Assembly (NCBI GenBank): GCA_947846985.1
Contig: CANTUZ010000011.1
Location: forward strand, 13,070,096-13,134,095
Length of the DNA: 64,000 nt
From: Fratercula arctica
Taxonomy: Eukaryota; Chordata; Aves; Charadriiformes; Alcidae
Direction of reading: 5' to 3'
How positions within the stretch are numbered: the first letter of the stretch is position 1; every line of letters starts with the position of its first letter. The translations under genes were made by a program, and so were the position numbers. The notes below the pieces were generated by a model. It made no database searches. It was not told the origin of the DNA and worked only from the letters and a program-made list of their open reading frames with translations. Shown here one piece after another: positions 36,491 through 49,245 of this stretch.

Positions 36491-38756
36491 AGTTGAGCAA
36501 AAATAGGCTGTTCTACGACCCTTTCACTGGTCAAGGTACACACAGAAGGCAGATGCAAGTGGAGAAAGGGCACAGAAGACAAAACCCAAAGAGGGCTGGT
36601 CTGAAATCTTCACAGCACTTCCAGGATATCAGCAAACATCTAATTGTTTTTAAGACATTTTTTGGAATTAAGTACAATATATTTCATGTGTTCTTTTAGC
36701 ACAGACATGCCTTAATGTTGATGACAGTAAGTGAAACGTGTTTAGGACTATTCCTGGGCTAATTTGTTCACAGTTGTCCCTTCCTACACTATTGACCTGT
36801 TTTACACTCCAAAATATGATGGGTAATATATGAGATGTCTATTGGAATGATCCTTGGCCTATCCTCACTCCTGAACTGTCAAGGAGAGAGCCAGACCTCT
36901 TCATCCAACGCCAGGGGGAGAATCTATGCTGACAATGAGACAGGACCAACAGCTGAGGTCCAGCCCCCCAAATGTCTCCTGGCACTAACTGACAAGTACG
37001 GACATTGCCTCGGGATGATGGCAGAGAGGAAGGAAAAAATCAGGTACAAAGACAAATATAAGAAAAGAGTAAATGGGGACTGAATGAGTGAACAGAGCAT
37101 GATGAGGGTCTAATGAGAGGCTGGTAGGACCCAGGAGAAACAGAAGATCAGCTGGACTCAGCAGTCCCTGGTCAGACAGGAGAGGGCATTCAGGGTAAAG
37201 ATGATGGCATGATATTGCCTCTTCTGAAGAGATGCATTGAAACCTTTTCTGCAACGGCAACTGCTAGCTTAGGTCTCTCTCTGGCCTCTTCTTTCTTTTG
37301 ACCCAATATGACAACAGAAAAACCAGCATCACATGGATCCACTTGTATTTGTACAGAATCTGACACAATTTAAGGCTTAGGAAGGCATTTGAGTTTGTCC
37401 TCATTTCTTCTCCAACCAATACAGTGCTTCATCCTTTGCTCGAACCCCACAGTCCAGAGTTGAGATCTGGACCTCAGCCCAAATGCAGCCATCAGTGGTA
37501 TGGGAAACCACTGGGATTTGCCAGGCCAGAGAGCAAACAAGCATGGACTACAGAAAATCTGGACTGACCTGACTCCCCAAAGTTTTAAAGACAATGATGG
37601 AGCTTAACTTACCAAGTTTCACTACATAAGATATAAAGATACAAAGGTAGGTAGTGATGAGCAGGTGAAATGCACAGCAAAGGACAATTGCTTGATTAAT
37701 CTCAAGAAATGGAGGAAAATAATGTCTGTTTTCAGGCGGATTCTATTACATTTGTGTTTTAACCCGAAATATGTCCTGAGACAGAGGTTTCCAGGACAGT
37801 TGTACAACAAAACTGGGATTGCAGTAGTTACAAAGGTACTGAAAGCCCAACAGAAACTTAATTCCATCCCAGATCAATATTTGCATTACTTGCTGGTTTG
37901 TAAGTGGATTTGCAATTGGAAAAACTTGGGAATGGCTGTTGTGACATGAGGCAGGAAGGAAAACAGCTGTCTAAAATCCAATACCTTTCTCCATCAGAGA
38001 ATTTGTCTAAAAATCATGAAAGAGAACTGGAGGTGGAGTGGGTATTTCTCCTTTTATATATATCTAGGAACAAAAAGATACTGTGGCTGGAAGGAAAATC
38101 AGTCTCTTTACTGAAGGAGAGGCTCAGTGCCAAATGCTTACATGTGCCTTGAATGGACAATATATCTCACACAGGACAATAGATCTCTTTTGCTTGTAGC
38201 TAGGACCAGTTGTGGAGTGCACAGAAAAAGGTTCCATTGTATTTATGACACAGTACGAAGGGCTCTGCCAATGCCTGAATCTCATACAGTTTTGCTCTAG
38301 GAGCTCACTCTTATTCAGTTTAGTACACGAACCTGACTCAGTGAAGCAACAACCTATGAAAATGGAAAGATGCTCAAGAATTAAATTAACTTGATCGTGA
38401 AGAGAGGGAAGTGACATTTTGGCTAATGGATGAAGATTACAATTAAATTGGGAATATCTAATGTCTGAACTTTTCCCTGCATCAGTTCATTCAGATGTGC
38501 ATCTGTAAACATGTAAACAAATTTCCCTGTTGCTTTGCTGTTAGTCTGATAAACATCATTTGGTGATTGTGATGGTCACTGTTTTAGCAAAAAGCTTTCA
38601 AGTAGTTCCAGAGAGGGAAACCGAGCAGACACAGGTTATACTAGCTCATAGCTTAGTGCTCCCTGATGTGCAAAGCTCTTTCCTCCCTACACAAGGGAGA
38701 CTACAGGCATCAGAAAAAACATATTCATGGCTAACTCGGTAGTGGGAAAGCAGAGA

Positions 38757-40470
38757 CCACAGAATCACTGAGGCTGGAGACACTTCTGGGGATTTTCTAA
38801 GCTCAAAGCAGGGTCAGGTAGCGCAGGTTGCTCAGAACCGTGCTCAGCTGGGGTTTGGACATCTCCAAAGATGGAGACTCGACAAACTCTCTGGGAAACT
38901 TCTTCCAGTGTTTGACCACCTGCACAGTAAAACACATTGTACTTATATTTAAATGCAGTTTCCTGAATTTCAAGTTGTCCCCATCTCCCCTTCTCCCGTC
39001 ACTAGACACCACTGAGAAGAGTCTAGTCTTTACTCCCTACCATCAAGTGTTGATGATTGATAAACCCCCCAAGTCATCTCTTCTGGAGGCTGAACAATCC
39101 CCAGCACTGGACCCAGCATGCCAGATGTGTCTCACCAGAGCTGAGCAGAGTGAAGGTCCACCTCCCTGACCTGCCAGCAATGCTCTTCCTAATGCAACCC
39201 AGGACACTGGTGGCCTCCCTTGCTGCGAGGGCACACTGCTGGCTCATGTTCAGCTTGCTGTGCACTGGGAGTCCCAAGTCCTTTTCCTGCAAACCTACTT
39301 TCCAAGAAGTTGGTTCCTGGCATGTACTGCTGCATGGGGTTATTCCTCCTCATGTGCAGGACTTGACTTTTCTTTTTATTGGATATCGTGAAGTTCCTGC
39401 CAGACCAATTCTCCAGCCTGTCCATGTCCCTCTCAATGGCAGGACACCCATCTTGTCTATCAATCACTCCTCAGCGGTTTTACACTACCTGCAAACTTGC
39501 TGAGGGTGCGCTCTGTCCCATCATCCAGGTCATTAACGAAGGTGTTTAACAGTATAGGACCCAGTACCAACTCCTGGGGTATACCACCAGTGAATGGCCT
39601 CCAGTTGGTCTTCATGCTGATGATGAACCATTCTTGAACTTAGAGGAAGTGATCCCTGAATATCAACGAGCTCTCCTGGACCCCTCTTATTTCCAGGACC
39701 ATGTCCCACAGGATTCTTCCAAGCAGATCCCTGAAATGGCCAAAGTCTGCTCTCCCAAAATCCAGGCTTGTGATCTTCCTTTTTGCTTTGTTTCCTCCTC
39801 TCAGGATCCTAAACTCCTTCATCTCACGGTCACTGCAGCCAAGCTGCTCCTGACCTACACATCATCAACCAGTTTTCCTTGTTTGTGTGCATCAGGTCCA
39901 GCAAAGAGCCTCCCCTCACCAGTTCCTCAATCAACTGTGCCAGGACTTTGTCATCAATGCACTCCAGAAACCTTCTGGATTGCCTGTGCCCTGCTGTGTT
40001 ATCCCACCAGCAGGTATTATAGCCTGTGATAGTGAGGCTTCCTTCAGTTGTCTAAACACAGCCTCATCTGCTTCCTCTTCCTGATCAGTGGTGTGTAGCA
40101 GAAACCCTCTACGACCTCAGCCAGAATGATCTGCCAACTAATCCTGACTCACAAGCTCTCAGCTGGCTCCTCACCCGTGCCCAGGCAGAGTCCCAGGCAT
40201 TCCTGCTGCTCTACATGCGTGGAACACTCAGTCAGGTGAGCTACCCCAGCACATCTCTGGGATCCCAATGAGACTGCAGTCCTACAACACACGCAGATCT
40301 GTAATTCCTCCTGTCTATTCCCCATGCTACATGTGAGATGCTGAAGCTGCCCTCGGTGCAGTTGGATGTGACCCCTACCAAGGCAAACAGGAAAGTGTGA
40401 GAAGACAGGCTGTCCACATGGATGCCATAGGCAGGAGATTTTTTTCCCCCAGGCTTCATCTGTCAGAACA
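38757..40470 (-). mobile_element. CR1 LINE with RT core deleted, endonuclease part retained
   Basis: 38757-39615 carries the 3' UTR, ORF2 C-terminus and the end of RT (LGPILLNTFVNDLDDG-like). 39630-40470 carries the ORF2 endonuclease part: SMGNRQEEL near 40320, QEEEADEAVFRQL near 40060, HRQSRRFLECIDD near 39970 and FRILRGGNKAKRKI near 39800. The RT core between them is missing. Many stops and frame changes show that it is old. Confidence 0.82.
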
Positions 40471-40949
40471 TTTATAGACTCAGTTGGTCATCTCTGCTTC
40501 CTATAGTGTGCCCTGAGAGAAGAACAGAAGATCCTTCAGCAGAGACTCTTCCTACCTAGGACTAGAGGTGAGATTAATCATTCTTTCAGTGCCCACAATT
40601 ATTCACAGGAATCCAGTTTACAACAGACGCATCTTATAAACTGGGTTTATTCTGTTCTCACCTTGCTTAATGTTTGCATGATCTCCCAAGAATTCCCACA
40701 CTGGTATTACCTATTTTCATTCAGTTAAAGCAGCAGACACTATGATGTGAAGTGCCTACAAAATCAGGACAGGAGGAAAGACAGGAAATAAGAAATAGCA
40801 TCCAAGTTCTCACCCATAAATTTGCTAAACACCCTCTTAATAACATTTAGAGCTTTGCCACCACACCTTGGGGAGGCTGTGCTGGACCTACACTGCTCAG
40901 ACAGCCAAAGTTCATACGTGCTGTTTTCATTGCAGGAATGTCTCCTACC

Positions 40950-41675
40950 TGAAGCAGCTCTTTTTCTCTTTGCTGTTTGTCCTGAGCACATGTCCTTGCA
41001 CTGTTCTATTAAATTGTATCCCATTTCAACAGCTCCAGACCTACAGGCTGTCCAGTCTTCCTGTATCACATTTTGATCTTCCCTACCAATGACACCTCTC
41101 ATTAATGTGTCAGTGCAAACCCACTAACACATACTCATTTTTTTAAGTCTAAGTCATGTCTAAAGTAAGACTGGCCCCATGACTGTTCCTCAGGACTTCT
41201 GTGAGCAATGTTCAACTTTCCAGCTTCCCTAATACATTCCTGTGTGGCACCATCTCTGCAGCTCTACTGCAGTCCACATTGATTAGAGCTGCTGCATTTC
41301 CTCTAAAACTTCAGTTACCTTCACAGTGCAAATTATCCAATAGACCTGATCCATCTTTAGTAAATTCTTATTACATTTGATGTGTTTACCTACAATTCTT
41401 TACTTATTTTGTCCTTCAAAGTTTGTTCTGAAACTTTGCATACTGTTGAGTTTGCTTCAATAATTTTCCGCTTTTTTAAATACAGATGCTAAAGAACCTG
41501 TTAATTGCTAGTCAGATGGCACCCTCTGATTTGACAGATTCATTACAAAGACTTGCAATGGACTTGAAGTTTCTTCTACCAGAGTTTTAATATTCTGGGA
41601 TACAGATTATCCGGCCCTCTGAGCTGAGCACATCATGCTCTTTGATGTGATTTTTCCTCCTATTTTTAATAAATC
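40950..41675 (-). mobile_element. ancient CR1/L3-like LINE relic (RT region)
   Basis: The plus strand matches, with heavy decay, the antisense of an old CR1-type RT. Recognisable pieces are ATTAAATTGTATCCCATTTC, CTGCATTTCCTCTAAAACTT, GACCTGATCCATCTTTAGTA, AACTTTGCATACTGTTGAG and ACAGATTATCCGGCCCTCTG, in the expected order. No open frame survives. The call rests on remembered consensus text and needs a profile search. Confidence 0.55.
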
Positions 41676-41845
41676 TTGTTTTCAAGAAAAGTTGGTTTGT
41701 GTGGGTGTTTCAAACAGCCAGCCCTCAAGGACAACACGTCTTTCAACCCTGGAACAGAGCTGGCACTGAGACTCTTATAGCCAAAATATTCCAGGAAGGG
41801 ACCAGGGAATCACAATCAGCAATTTGGGAAGACGCTGTTCCTGGA

Positions 41846-41915
41846 ATGGCGCAGCCCTGTCTGCTGGGTCTGCTGGTAGCAGGACTCATCTTCCAACACA
41901 GCCATGCAATGGGAG
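41846..41915 (+). other. signal-peptide-like first-exon candidate
   Basis: An ATG with G at -3 and G at +4 opens MAQPCLLGLLVAGLIFQHSH followed by AMG and a GGAG|GTGAGA donor-like site at 41915/41916. The peptide has a hydrophobic core and a plausible cleavage site after SHA, as in secreted or GPI-anchored proteins. No convincing downstream exon was found. The obvious acceptor at 43756-43757 leads to a stop after about 35 codons without a domain. It may be chance. Confidence 0.2.
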
Positions 41916-42281
41916 GTGAGAGATTATTCAACTATATGTGGGGGTTTTTACACAAGGTGGAAAGATCTTCATCACAGGAAGCTTCTGTCCAATGTCAGCT
42001 GCAGAGGGCAGAGCCCTGCTGCACCCTCAGACCATCTCCTAGCTGTGGGACCTGCCTGTTTCCTACCTCCAAGGCTACAGAACTTGTCATGACTGGCAAA
42101 GTGGCAATTAGCTCTATCTCCACTTTAAAATTGAATGCTACCCCTTCCAATGGATGCAAGGCTATGGAGAGGAAGGTGGTGCCTTGGGTCTAGGTGAAAC
42201 ATTGTGGGTGTGCAACACTGAGCTCCTACAGCCCTGTGATCCCCCATCATCCTGTCCTAAGTTAACGTACAAAGATAACTG

Positions 42282-42984
42282 GATTGAGAGCAGCCCTGAG
42301 GAGAAGGACTTGGGTGGATGAGAAGCTCAACATGAGCCAGCAATGTGCACTGGCAGCCCAGAAAGCACCCCACATCCTGAGCTGCATGGCCAGCAGTGTG
42401 GCCAGCAGGGCGAGGAGAGGGATTCTGCCCCTTTGCTCCACTCTGGGGAGACCCCACCTACAGTACTGCATCCAATTTGGAATCCTCTGCACAAGAAGGA
42501 CATGGACCTGTTGGAGCAGGGCCAGAAGAGGCCACAAAGATGCTCCGAGGGCTGGAGCCCCTCTGCTGTGAGGATAGGCTGAGAGAGTTGGGGGGGTTCA
42601 GCCTGGAGAAGAGAAGGCTCTGGGGAGACCTTAGAGCCCTTTCCAGTATCCGAAGTGGGCCTACAGGAAAGCTGGAGAGAGACTTTTTACAAGGGCACGT
42701 ACTAATAAGACAAGGGGTAATGGCTTCAAACTGGAAGAAGGTAGATTTAGATGAGATATCCGGAATAAATTTTTCACTGTGAGGGTGGTGAGCCACTGGC
42801 CCAGGTTGCCCAGAGAAGCTGTGGCTGCCTCATCCCTGGAGGTGTTCAAGGCCAGGTTGGATGGGGCTTGGAGCAACCTGGTCTGGTGGGAGGTGTCCCT
42901 GCCCAGAGCAGGGGAGTGGAACTAGATGATCTTTAAGGCCCCTTCCAACCCAAACCATTCTATGGTTCTATGATTCTATGAACT
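42282..42984 (+). mobile_element. CR1 3' portion
   Basis: Sense CR1 starting GAGAGCAGCCCTGAGGAGAA and ending with the tail TTCTATGGTTCTATGATTCT. A 95-codon ORF2 frame ([19 protein letters not shown]) remains at its start. It is 5'-truncated. Confidence 0.93.
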
Positions 42985-44441
42985 TCTCCATCAATCCAGC
43001 CCCAAGGAGACAGTTGGGGAGGTGGGCAACACAGAGGAATGAACAGAAGTCCCAAGAGGTGATGGCCCTCCACCCTGGAGAGCCCCAGGAGGTGCTGCTG
43101 CAGCACTGAGGTGTTGGCATCACACGACAGCAAGATTTAGTTGGGATCTGCACAAAGCTTCTATCAGGGTGTCATGCTGCTGCAGCTGCTGGGCACCCCT
43201 CACCTATTTCTGAGAAACCCAAGAGAGGGAACAGGCTTTAAATAAACGTTCAGCCCAGCTGCCAAATCTCCTTCTGCTGGAATGTGCCTTTTGTGTAATG
43301 CCCACGATCTCCAGGTTTCTGCACCTGAACTGCTAGAGATGCTGGTGTAAGGATGGCACCTTACACCACGCTCTGCCCACCCACCTCCAAGAAAACTGCC
43401 CCCATGAACCTACAGGCCAGGAGGTGCTTTTCATCCCCTACCAGAGCTGGTTCTTCCCTTCCAAAGGAGATACAACAAGCCTTTGTGAAATGAACTACTT
43501 TCCATCAGCCAAATGTAATTCCATCTTGGGGGAAAAAAACAAAAGAAGAAAGTTTTGTTTGCTCAGGGCAAAAGGAACATACAGCATTTGAAAACTCCTG
43601 AAAAGGAAATCTGTGTTCTGATTTAAAGACCCACAGAGTATCCCATGGCCTGATCTTGACAGAACCTGAGAAAAACATTAAGGTGGGGGGGTGAGCTACT
43701 AATAGGTGCCTTTGTTTCCATTTGCATTTTTTCTCATGTTTTTTGTGGATTTTCAGAGCGCCGAAGCAGTGGGATTGCATATTTGATAAAACCTGCTACG
43801 AAAGAAACTTCTGGCTTTTCTCTTTGTCTCACTTTCTTTCTCACGGAAATGAAGCCCGTTTGAACTGTTGCTACCAGCCCCTGGGCAGCCTTTGCAGGGT
43901 CCTACCTGCTGGGGACCAGAGAGAGCTATGGCCAATGCACAGCACAACAAAGCTGGCCAAGAGGTTTCTGGTACATCTTTTTTTAGGCAGAAGATGTCAA
44001 TTTGTCAAAGCTGAAGCCTACATGCCAAGGGCTGGCTCCTGAAACTTCCTTTTTTTCTGTTTCCATTTTCCTTTCCTTAAGACAGTCTGGGATATTCAAA
44101 CACTCTGCACTGATATTTGCAGCATTAAAAAAAAAATTAAAAAATCGCTGTTTTCTCCCCAAAAAAACCTTTTTGCTAAGAAGTCAAATTTAATGAGGGC
44201 AAAAATATAGATTAAAAAAATAAAAATGAAAAAGCACCAAAATACAAGAAACATTGACTGGTGCAGAAGAGTGCAACGGATCATGTAGGAGCTGTGAGTC
44301 CTGGAGATGTTTCGTGCACCCAACTCTACCCATGGGACCTGAACACTTCCAGGACCGGGGGCTCTCAACAGCCACACACCTTCCCCAGGTTCCCTCACAT
44401 CTCTCAGCCCTCCCAGCCTGTTGGTACAGACACGACTGCTG

Positions 44442-44717
44442 TCACCCAGGCTGAATAGACTTAAAAACTGCCCTCACAGCTTCAGTATCCACTTTTTCTG
44501 CTGCTTCCATCTTGTAACGATCAATCAACGTGTTAACCAGGTATGGGGCAGCAGCTTCACAGTCCCTATGATTGGTTCTACAGGGAAACGTGCTGCTGAG
44601 GGTCACCAAAAGAATGAGCCTTGATTTGACCAGCTCTGTAAGCTGCATGACAGCTACCACCAAGCATTTGTACAGCCTTTTCCTTAAATCTTCTCCTAGA
44701 GGCTGTGGACAACACGG
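44442..44717 (-). other. unassigned coding-like stretch, pseudogene fragment possible
   Basis: A 92-codon open stretch on the minus strand ends in TGA at 44442-44444. It contains EDLRKRLYKCLVVAVMQL and YLVNTLIDRYKMEAAEKV, with amino-acid composition more protein-like than its neighbours. I do not recognise the family. It could be a processed pseudogene piece or chance. Confidence 0.2.
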
Positions 44718-45646
44718 TTACAAACAGGACTTACTTAAAAGGCAGGTCCAAATCCACCTGGCAACAAAAAGGGTCTTGAGAAAAATGTGATTTTGTGATA
44801 ATACAAAAATCTAAACCTATGCAAAACTTTCTTCACTCTTTAAAGACGTTGTTTCATTGTTGTCCCACCTCCACAGCAGACCCCCTTCCACCAGTCGTTA
44901 CTAACACTTCAAACTATGTGTGACAGATGACGTTGGAAGCTCAATGCCAAGTGGTTAGATGGTGCATCCACCTAATGAGAAAGTATCAGATCCAAATTCT
45001 GTGCCCTTATTACAGCCAGAAAAAACTGGTTTAAAACCCTCCAAACCTATGAACTGTCTCTAAGGAGACCCAGAGGCTGAACCTGATATCAAATGGATTT
45101 TTGTGGAGCTCAAAGGTCGGCCTCAGTTCTTCAATGCCAACAATTTAGAAAAGAGCAGCTGCTGGGCTCGTGCTGGGGTTTGTCTCTGCAGCCCTCAAGT
45201 AAGAAGTTCTCCTTCAGACAACTGCGCTTTTGCCATAAGGGGCTCCCATTTTGCAGTTGGACCACCTGTACTTGTAGAGAATAATTTTATCCGTGGACTT
45301 CATTCTCTCATCATCTGTGTCACCAAACAGTACCGGTGTGGGTGCTGTGATGGCGAGGGGCAGGAGGTCAGCAAAGCTGAAGCTACAAGACGTACAAGCC
45401 GATGTTGGAGGAACAGGAGGCTGCACTGGTCAGGCTCTGCCACTGTGGGAGTGATTTGCTTTCGATGGGAATGAATGATTGGGTGCCTTTCTGTTCTTGT
45501 CTCTCATAAAATTAGCCATTCCTGAAATTCTCAGTTTTCAGAGTGAGTTGAAAACCTTTCAAGTTGCCAGGGGAGACATGGATGCTGTTCTCTGTGTTTT
45601 GCCTCCTACGATGTTAGGAGGCCACACTGGCTGGCCAGCACAATTG

Positions 45647-46490
45647 AATCACAGAATCACAGAATCACAGAATGTGTTGGGTTGGAAGGGACCTCTAAAG
45701 GCCATCTAGTCCAACCCCCCTGTAGTCAGCAGGGACATCTTCAACTAGATCAGGTTGCTCAGAGTCCCATCCAACCTGGCCTGGAATGTTTCCAGGGATG
45801 GGGCCTCCACCACCTCTCTGGGCAACCTGGGCCAGTGTCTCACCACCCTCAGTGTAAAGAACTTCTTCCTAATGTCTAATCTAAACCTGCCCTGCTCTAG
45901 TTCAAACCATTGCCCCTCGTCCTATCGCTACATGCCCTTGCAAACAGCCCCTCCCCAGCTTTTCTGTAGGTACCCTTTAGGGACTGGAAGGGGCTCTAAG
46001 GTCTCCCCAGAGCCTTCACTTCTCCAGGCTGAACACCTCCAACTCTCTCAGCCTGTCCTCACAGCAGAGGGGCTCCAGCCCTTGGATCATCTCCGTGGCC
46101 TCCTCTGGCCCTGCTCCAACAGGTCCATGTCCTTCTTGTGCTGAGGGCTCCAGAGCTGGACACAGTACTCCAGGTGGGGTCTCAGCAGAGCAGAGTAGAG
46201 GGGGAGAATCAGTTCTCTGGATCTGCTGGCCATGGTTTTTCTGATGCAGCCCAGGATGCAATTGGCCTTCTGGGCTGGAAACGCACATTGCTGGCTCATG
46301 TCCAGCTTTTCATCCACCAGGACCCCAAGTCCTTTTCCGCAGGGCTGCTCTCTATCACGTCATCCCCCAGCCTGTATTGATAACGAGGGTTGTCCTAACC
46401 GAAGTGTAGGACCTTGCACTTGGCCTTGTTGAACTTCATAAGATTTGATCAGGCCCATCTCTGCAGCTCGTCCAGGTCCCTCTGAGAAGG
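45647..46490 (-). mobile_element. CR1 3' portion
   Basis: The plus strand starts with three AATCACAG tail units and GGTTGGAAGGGACCTCTAAA, and extends to CAGCTCGTCCAGGTCCCTCT. The minus strand encodes an ORF2 C-terminal piece ([19 protein letters not shown]) with frame breaks. Confidence 0.93.
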
Positions 46491-49245
46491 AATTGTTCAC
46501 AGGACAGCAGCCCTTCCCAACACAACAGTGATCCTGCTTCTGCAATTCAGTAAGGACTTCCCAATTGTTTCAGTAACCCTTAACAACCAGTTCCCACAAA
46601 CCTAATTCCCCAACTCATTATTGCTTAAAGTACTTGACTATCATTATTTCTGGTTCCAGTCAAGGACCAGTAATGAACTACATGCATAAAAGCCACCTAC
46701 ATGATCATATCAAGTGTTTGTCTCAGAGAATGCGTGTATGAGTTGAGATCAGGCAGCAAACTCAGTGGCTGGGAGGGGAGCTCTGCTCCACATGAGCTGA
46801 GGGGTTGTTCAGTAAATAGCAAAATACAGAAACAAACCTTACAGTTGCTTTTTGTTTGCTCAAAAGCAAATGGGAAGTCTGACTATAACTGTCCTCTGGG
46901 TGAGATAGAGCCTCCAAACAATGAGTTTGATTAACTTGGGTAAAATTACCCTGACTGCCCCTTGGGATCTGCTCTGTCCTCTCCTTTATTATTAATGCAA
47001 TGATCCACAAATCTTGGGATGCTTTCGTAAATTGTCTGTGTCCTTCCAGATCCTGTGCAACTGATCTACAAACACCCCAGAAACCAATTGCAACGTATTT
47101 GTCATCAAAAGCCTTGCAGGAAAGATCTTACCAAATAAGCTACCATATGGGAAATATTTGCTATGATCCACCTACAACTGAAATGACAGCAGAATCCTCT
47201 GTGTGACTCTTACCCACTGACTCCTGCTGTGATGAGTGTGGATACTGATTTCACCAGTATCTGGAGAGGTTGGAGCTTCAGCCTTATGAAAAACAGTTTA
47301 ACCAGGGAGTGATTTCATTCCAGGTGAACGTCTGCTAACCACAAAAGAGTTTTGTTTGATTTGGGGAGTCCTGTCTGCCAATGTAGGGGACAGATGTCTA
47401 GCCCCTCAGGATGCTCTCCCTCTTTCTCATTTTACATGAAGTTCCAGCTCTTGGAAGGAGATGGGAACACAAAGTGAGATACAGAGACAGGTTCTGGAGC
47501 TGAGCAGTTTGGCCAATCTGGGTGACAATAAGTTCCATTGCTTTGTTGTCACTCCACTTGCGTAACCAAGACACCAAATGCAGAAACTGGAGAGAAATGG
47601 TACTGCCTCAAACACCCGCTGGATGTTTCCAAGTCTGTCCCAAGAGTGAAGTGCCAGCAAGGCACGATTCAGTGCGGCCCTCACTGACTGGATTGCTCAG
47701 AAAGTCCACAACTATAAAAGCCAAGGAAGAAGGAGCTCTGATCTCTGTGCTGGATCAGTCTTGCCTATGTTGCTTTATTCCAAACCAAGCACAACACAGA
47801 ACTAGAATATTTATGCGTTCAGAGTTTTATCAGTTTCATGACCACACCAGAGAAAATCCCAGATGACTGACGCTGAGGAGACCCAACACTGGCACCAGGC
47901 AGCCTGTCCTCGTGGCCACTACTGTGACTCCTGAGTTTGCCCCATGCAGTTTGCATCAAAACCTGTTAGTGGCCAGCTGGATTAAGCTGCTCTCCAAGCT
48001 CGCATGGGAACCTGTCTGCTCTGTGCCACCAGAGACAGTCACACTTGGCAGGTGTTGCTGGAAAACCGGTTAGCCCAACCATCAGAATTGTTCTTTCATA
48101 GAAACCTAATTTCTGCAGCTCTTCTGATTCAACCTTCACTGTCTGCTGAGACCTCTTATTGATTGCTCTGACCACCAGAGAAGATGTGAACTGATCAAAT
48201 AAAAATATTTCAGGCCCACAGCACTCATCTGCTAACACCACAGCAACAGAGATGGAAGCTGACATTGCCAACAGGTCCTTTACAGGATCTAACCATCATT
48301 GTAGAAAAGAACCCTTCACTTTGCATTACTGAATGGGATATGTCCCAAAAAGCTGCATATTTTCTTCTTTGCCATCTCAAAGGCAGATGCCGGTATTGTA
48401 GCCACCTGTATTAAAAGCTCTTGAAAAGCTCGGCATTGTCTACCTTAGAGGGAGCTTGCAAAAAATGCAAAAATTAAGATCAAAATATCAATGGCATTTA
48501 ATTTAAATCCAAAATCAGGCCTGTCAGCTCAGATTGGGACTCAAAGCTTTGTCTTAATCTAATTCTTATCCAAACAATTCAGTGATAATAAACATTTATA
48601 AAATCCACATCAAGGAAATCCAAGGGGTTCCCAAGACCTGCAAGAAGAGCTGGCACCACCAACTCTTGTGTATTTGCAAACCCAAGCACTCACTGGGTAA
48701 GTGGCTCCAGAGAGCACTTGACAAAGACAGAGCTCCCTTCGCACCCTAAAAGGCTCTGAAATGTTTTGCTGAATTGTGATAAGAGCTTCAAACATTTCCC
48801 TGCTTGCGATGCATACAGGAATCGGCACGGCTGCAGCCAGCCTCTGCCTTTCCTACAGCGGCATGAACCTTCTCATTGCTCATTTAAATACACAGTAAGG
48901 ATTGAGCAGTAGTAAGAGAACTAGTCTAAGAGCTCTTAAGAACAAAGCTCTTTATTTATTCATGAAGCAAATAAAAGCACGGGAAAGTGTAGCACAACCT
49001 TCCCTCAAAGGACTCCCTACAACTACACACCCTACCAAAGGCTCAAAGAGCAAGAAAACCAAAATGACAACGCCCAACAAATGCAATAGATAGCAACAAG
49101 AAATGGTTAGAAGGTGGCTGCTTTGGACACACAGGTGACACCTTGTTGCATCTCCCAGCAGATAAGGACGACAGACAGCCCTCGCTACGGTGACCAGCAG
49201 CGGGTGACCTGGAGGAGAGCAGGACAGTTCCCAAAGACACCGTAC

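Larger units (their letters stand above)
26524..49245 (-). other. DNAH9: DNAH9 intron T3-T4, 22.7 kb repeat-rich
   Basis: This intron starts GTACGG and ends TGCCAG and separates the two halves of one conserved AAA6 motif. It is the main repeat reservoir of the window. I recognise CR1 copies at 27770, 28995, 30668, 34533, 35865, 38757, 42282 and 45647, an interrupted LTR at 30484-31150 and an older LINE relic at about 40950-41675. The unique parts (26.5-27.7, 31.2-34.5, 36.5-38.7, 43.0-45.6 and 46.5-49.2 kb) show no recognised gene. Two weak coding-like stretches at 41846-41915 and 44442-44717 are listed separately. Confidence 0.85.

Noticed and set aside
43722..44042. Cysteine-containing frame after a TTTTCAG acceptor, considered as second exon for the leader at 41846
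   Set aside because: With the phase required by the leader exon the frame stops after about 35 codons. The open frame is in another phase and has no known cysteine pattern.
45214..45426. 70-codon minus frame considered as part of the coding-like stretch at 44.4-44.7 kb
   Set aside because: No family recognised, and the sequence between the two contains several stops with no clear splice pair.
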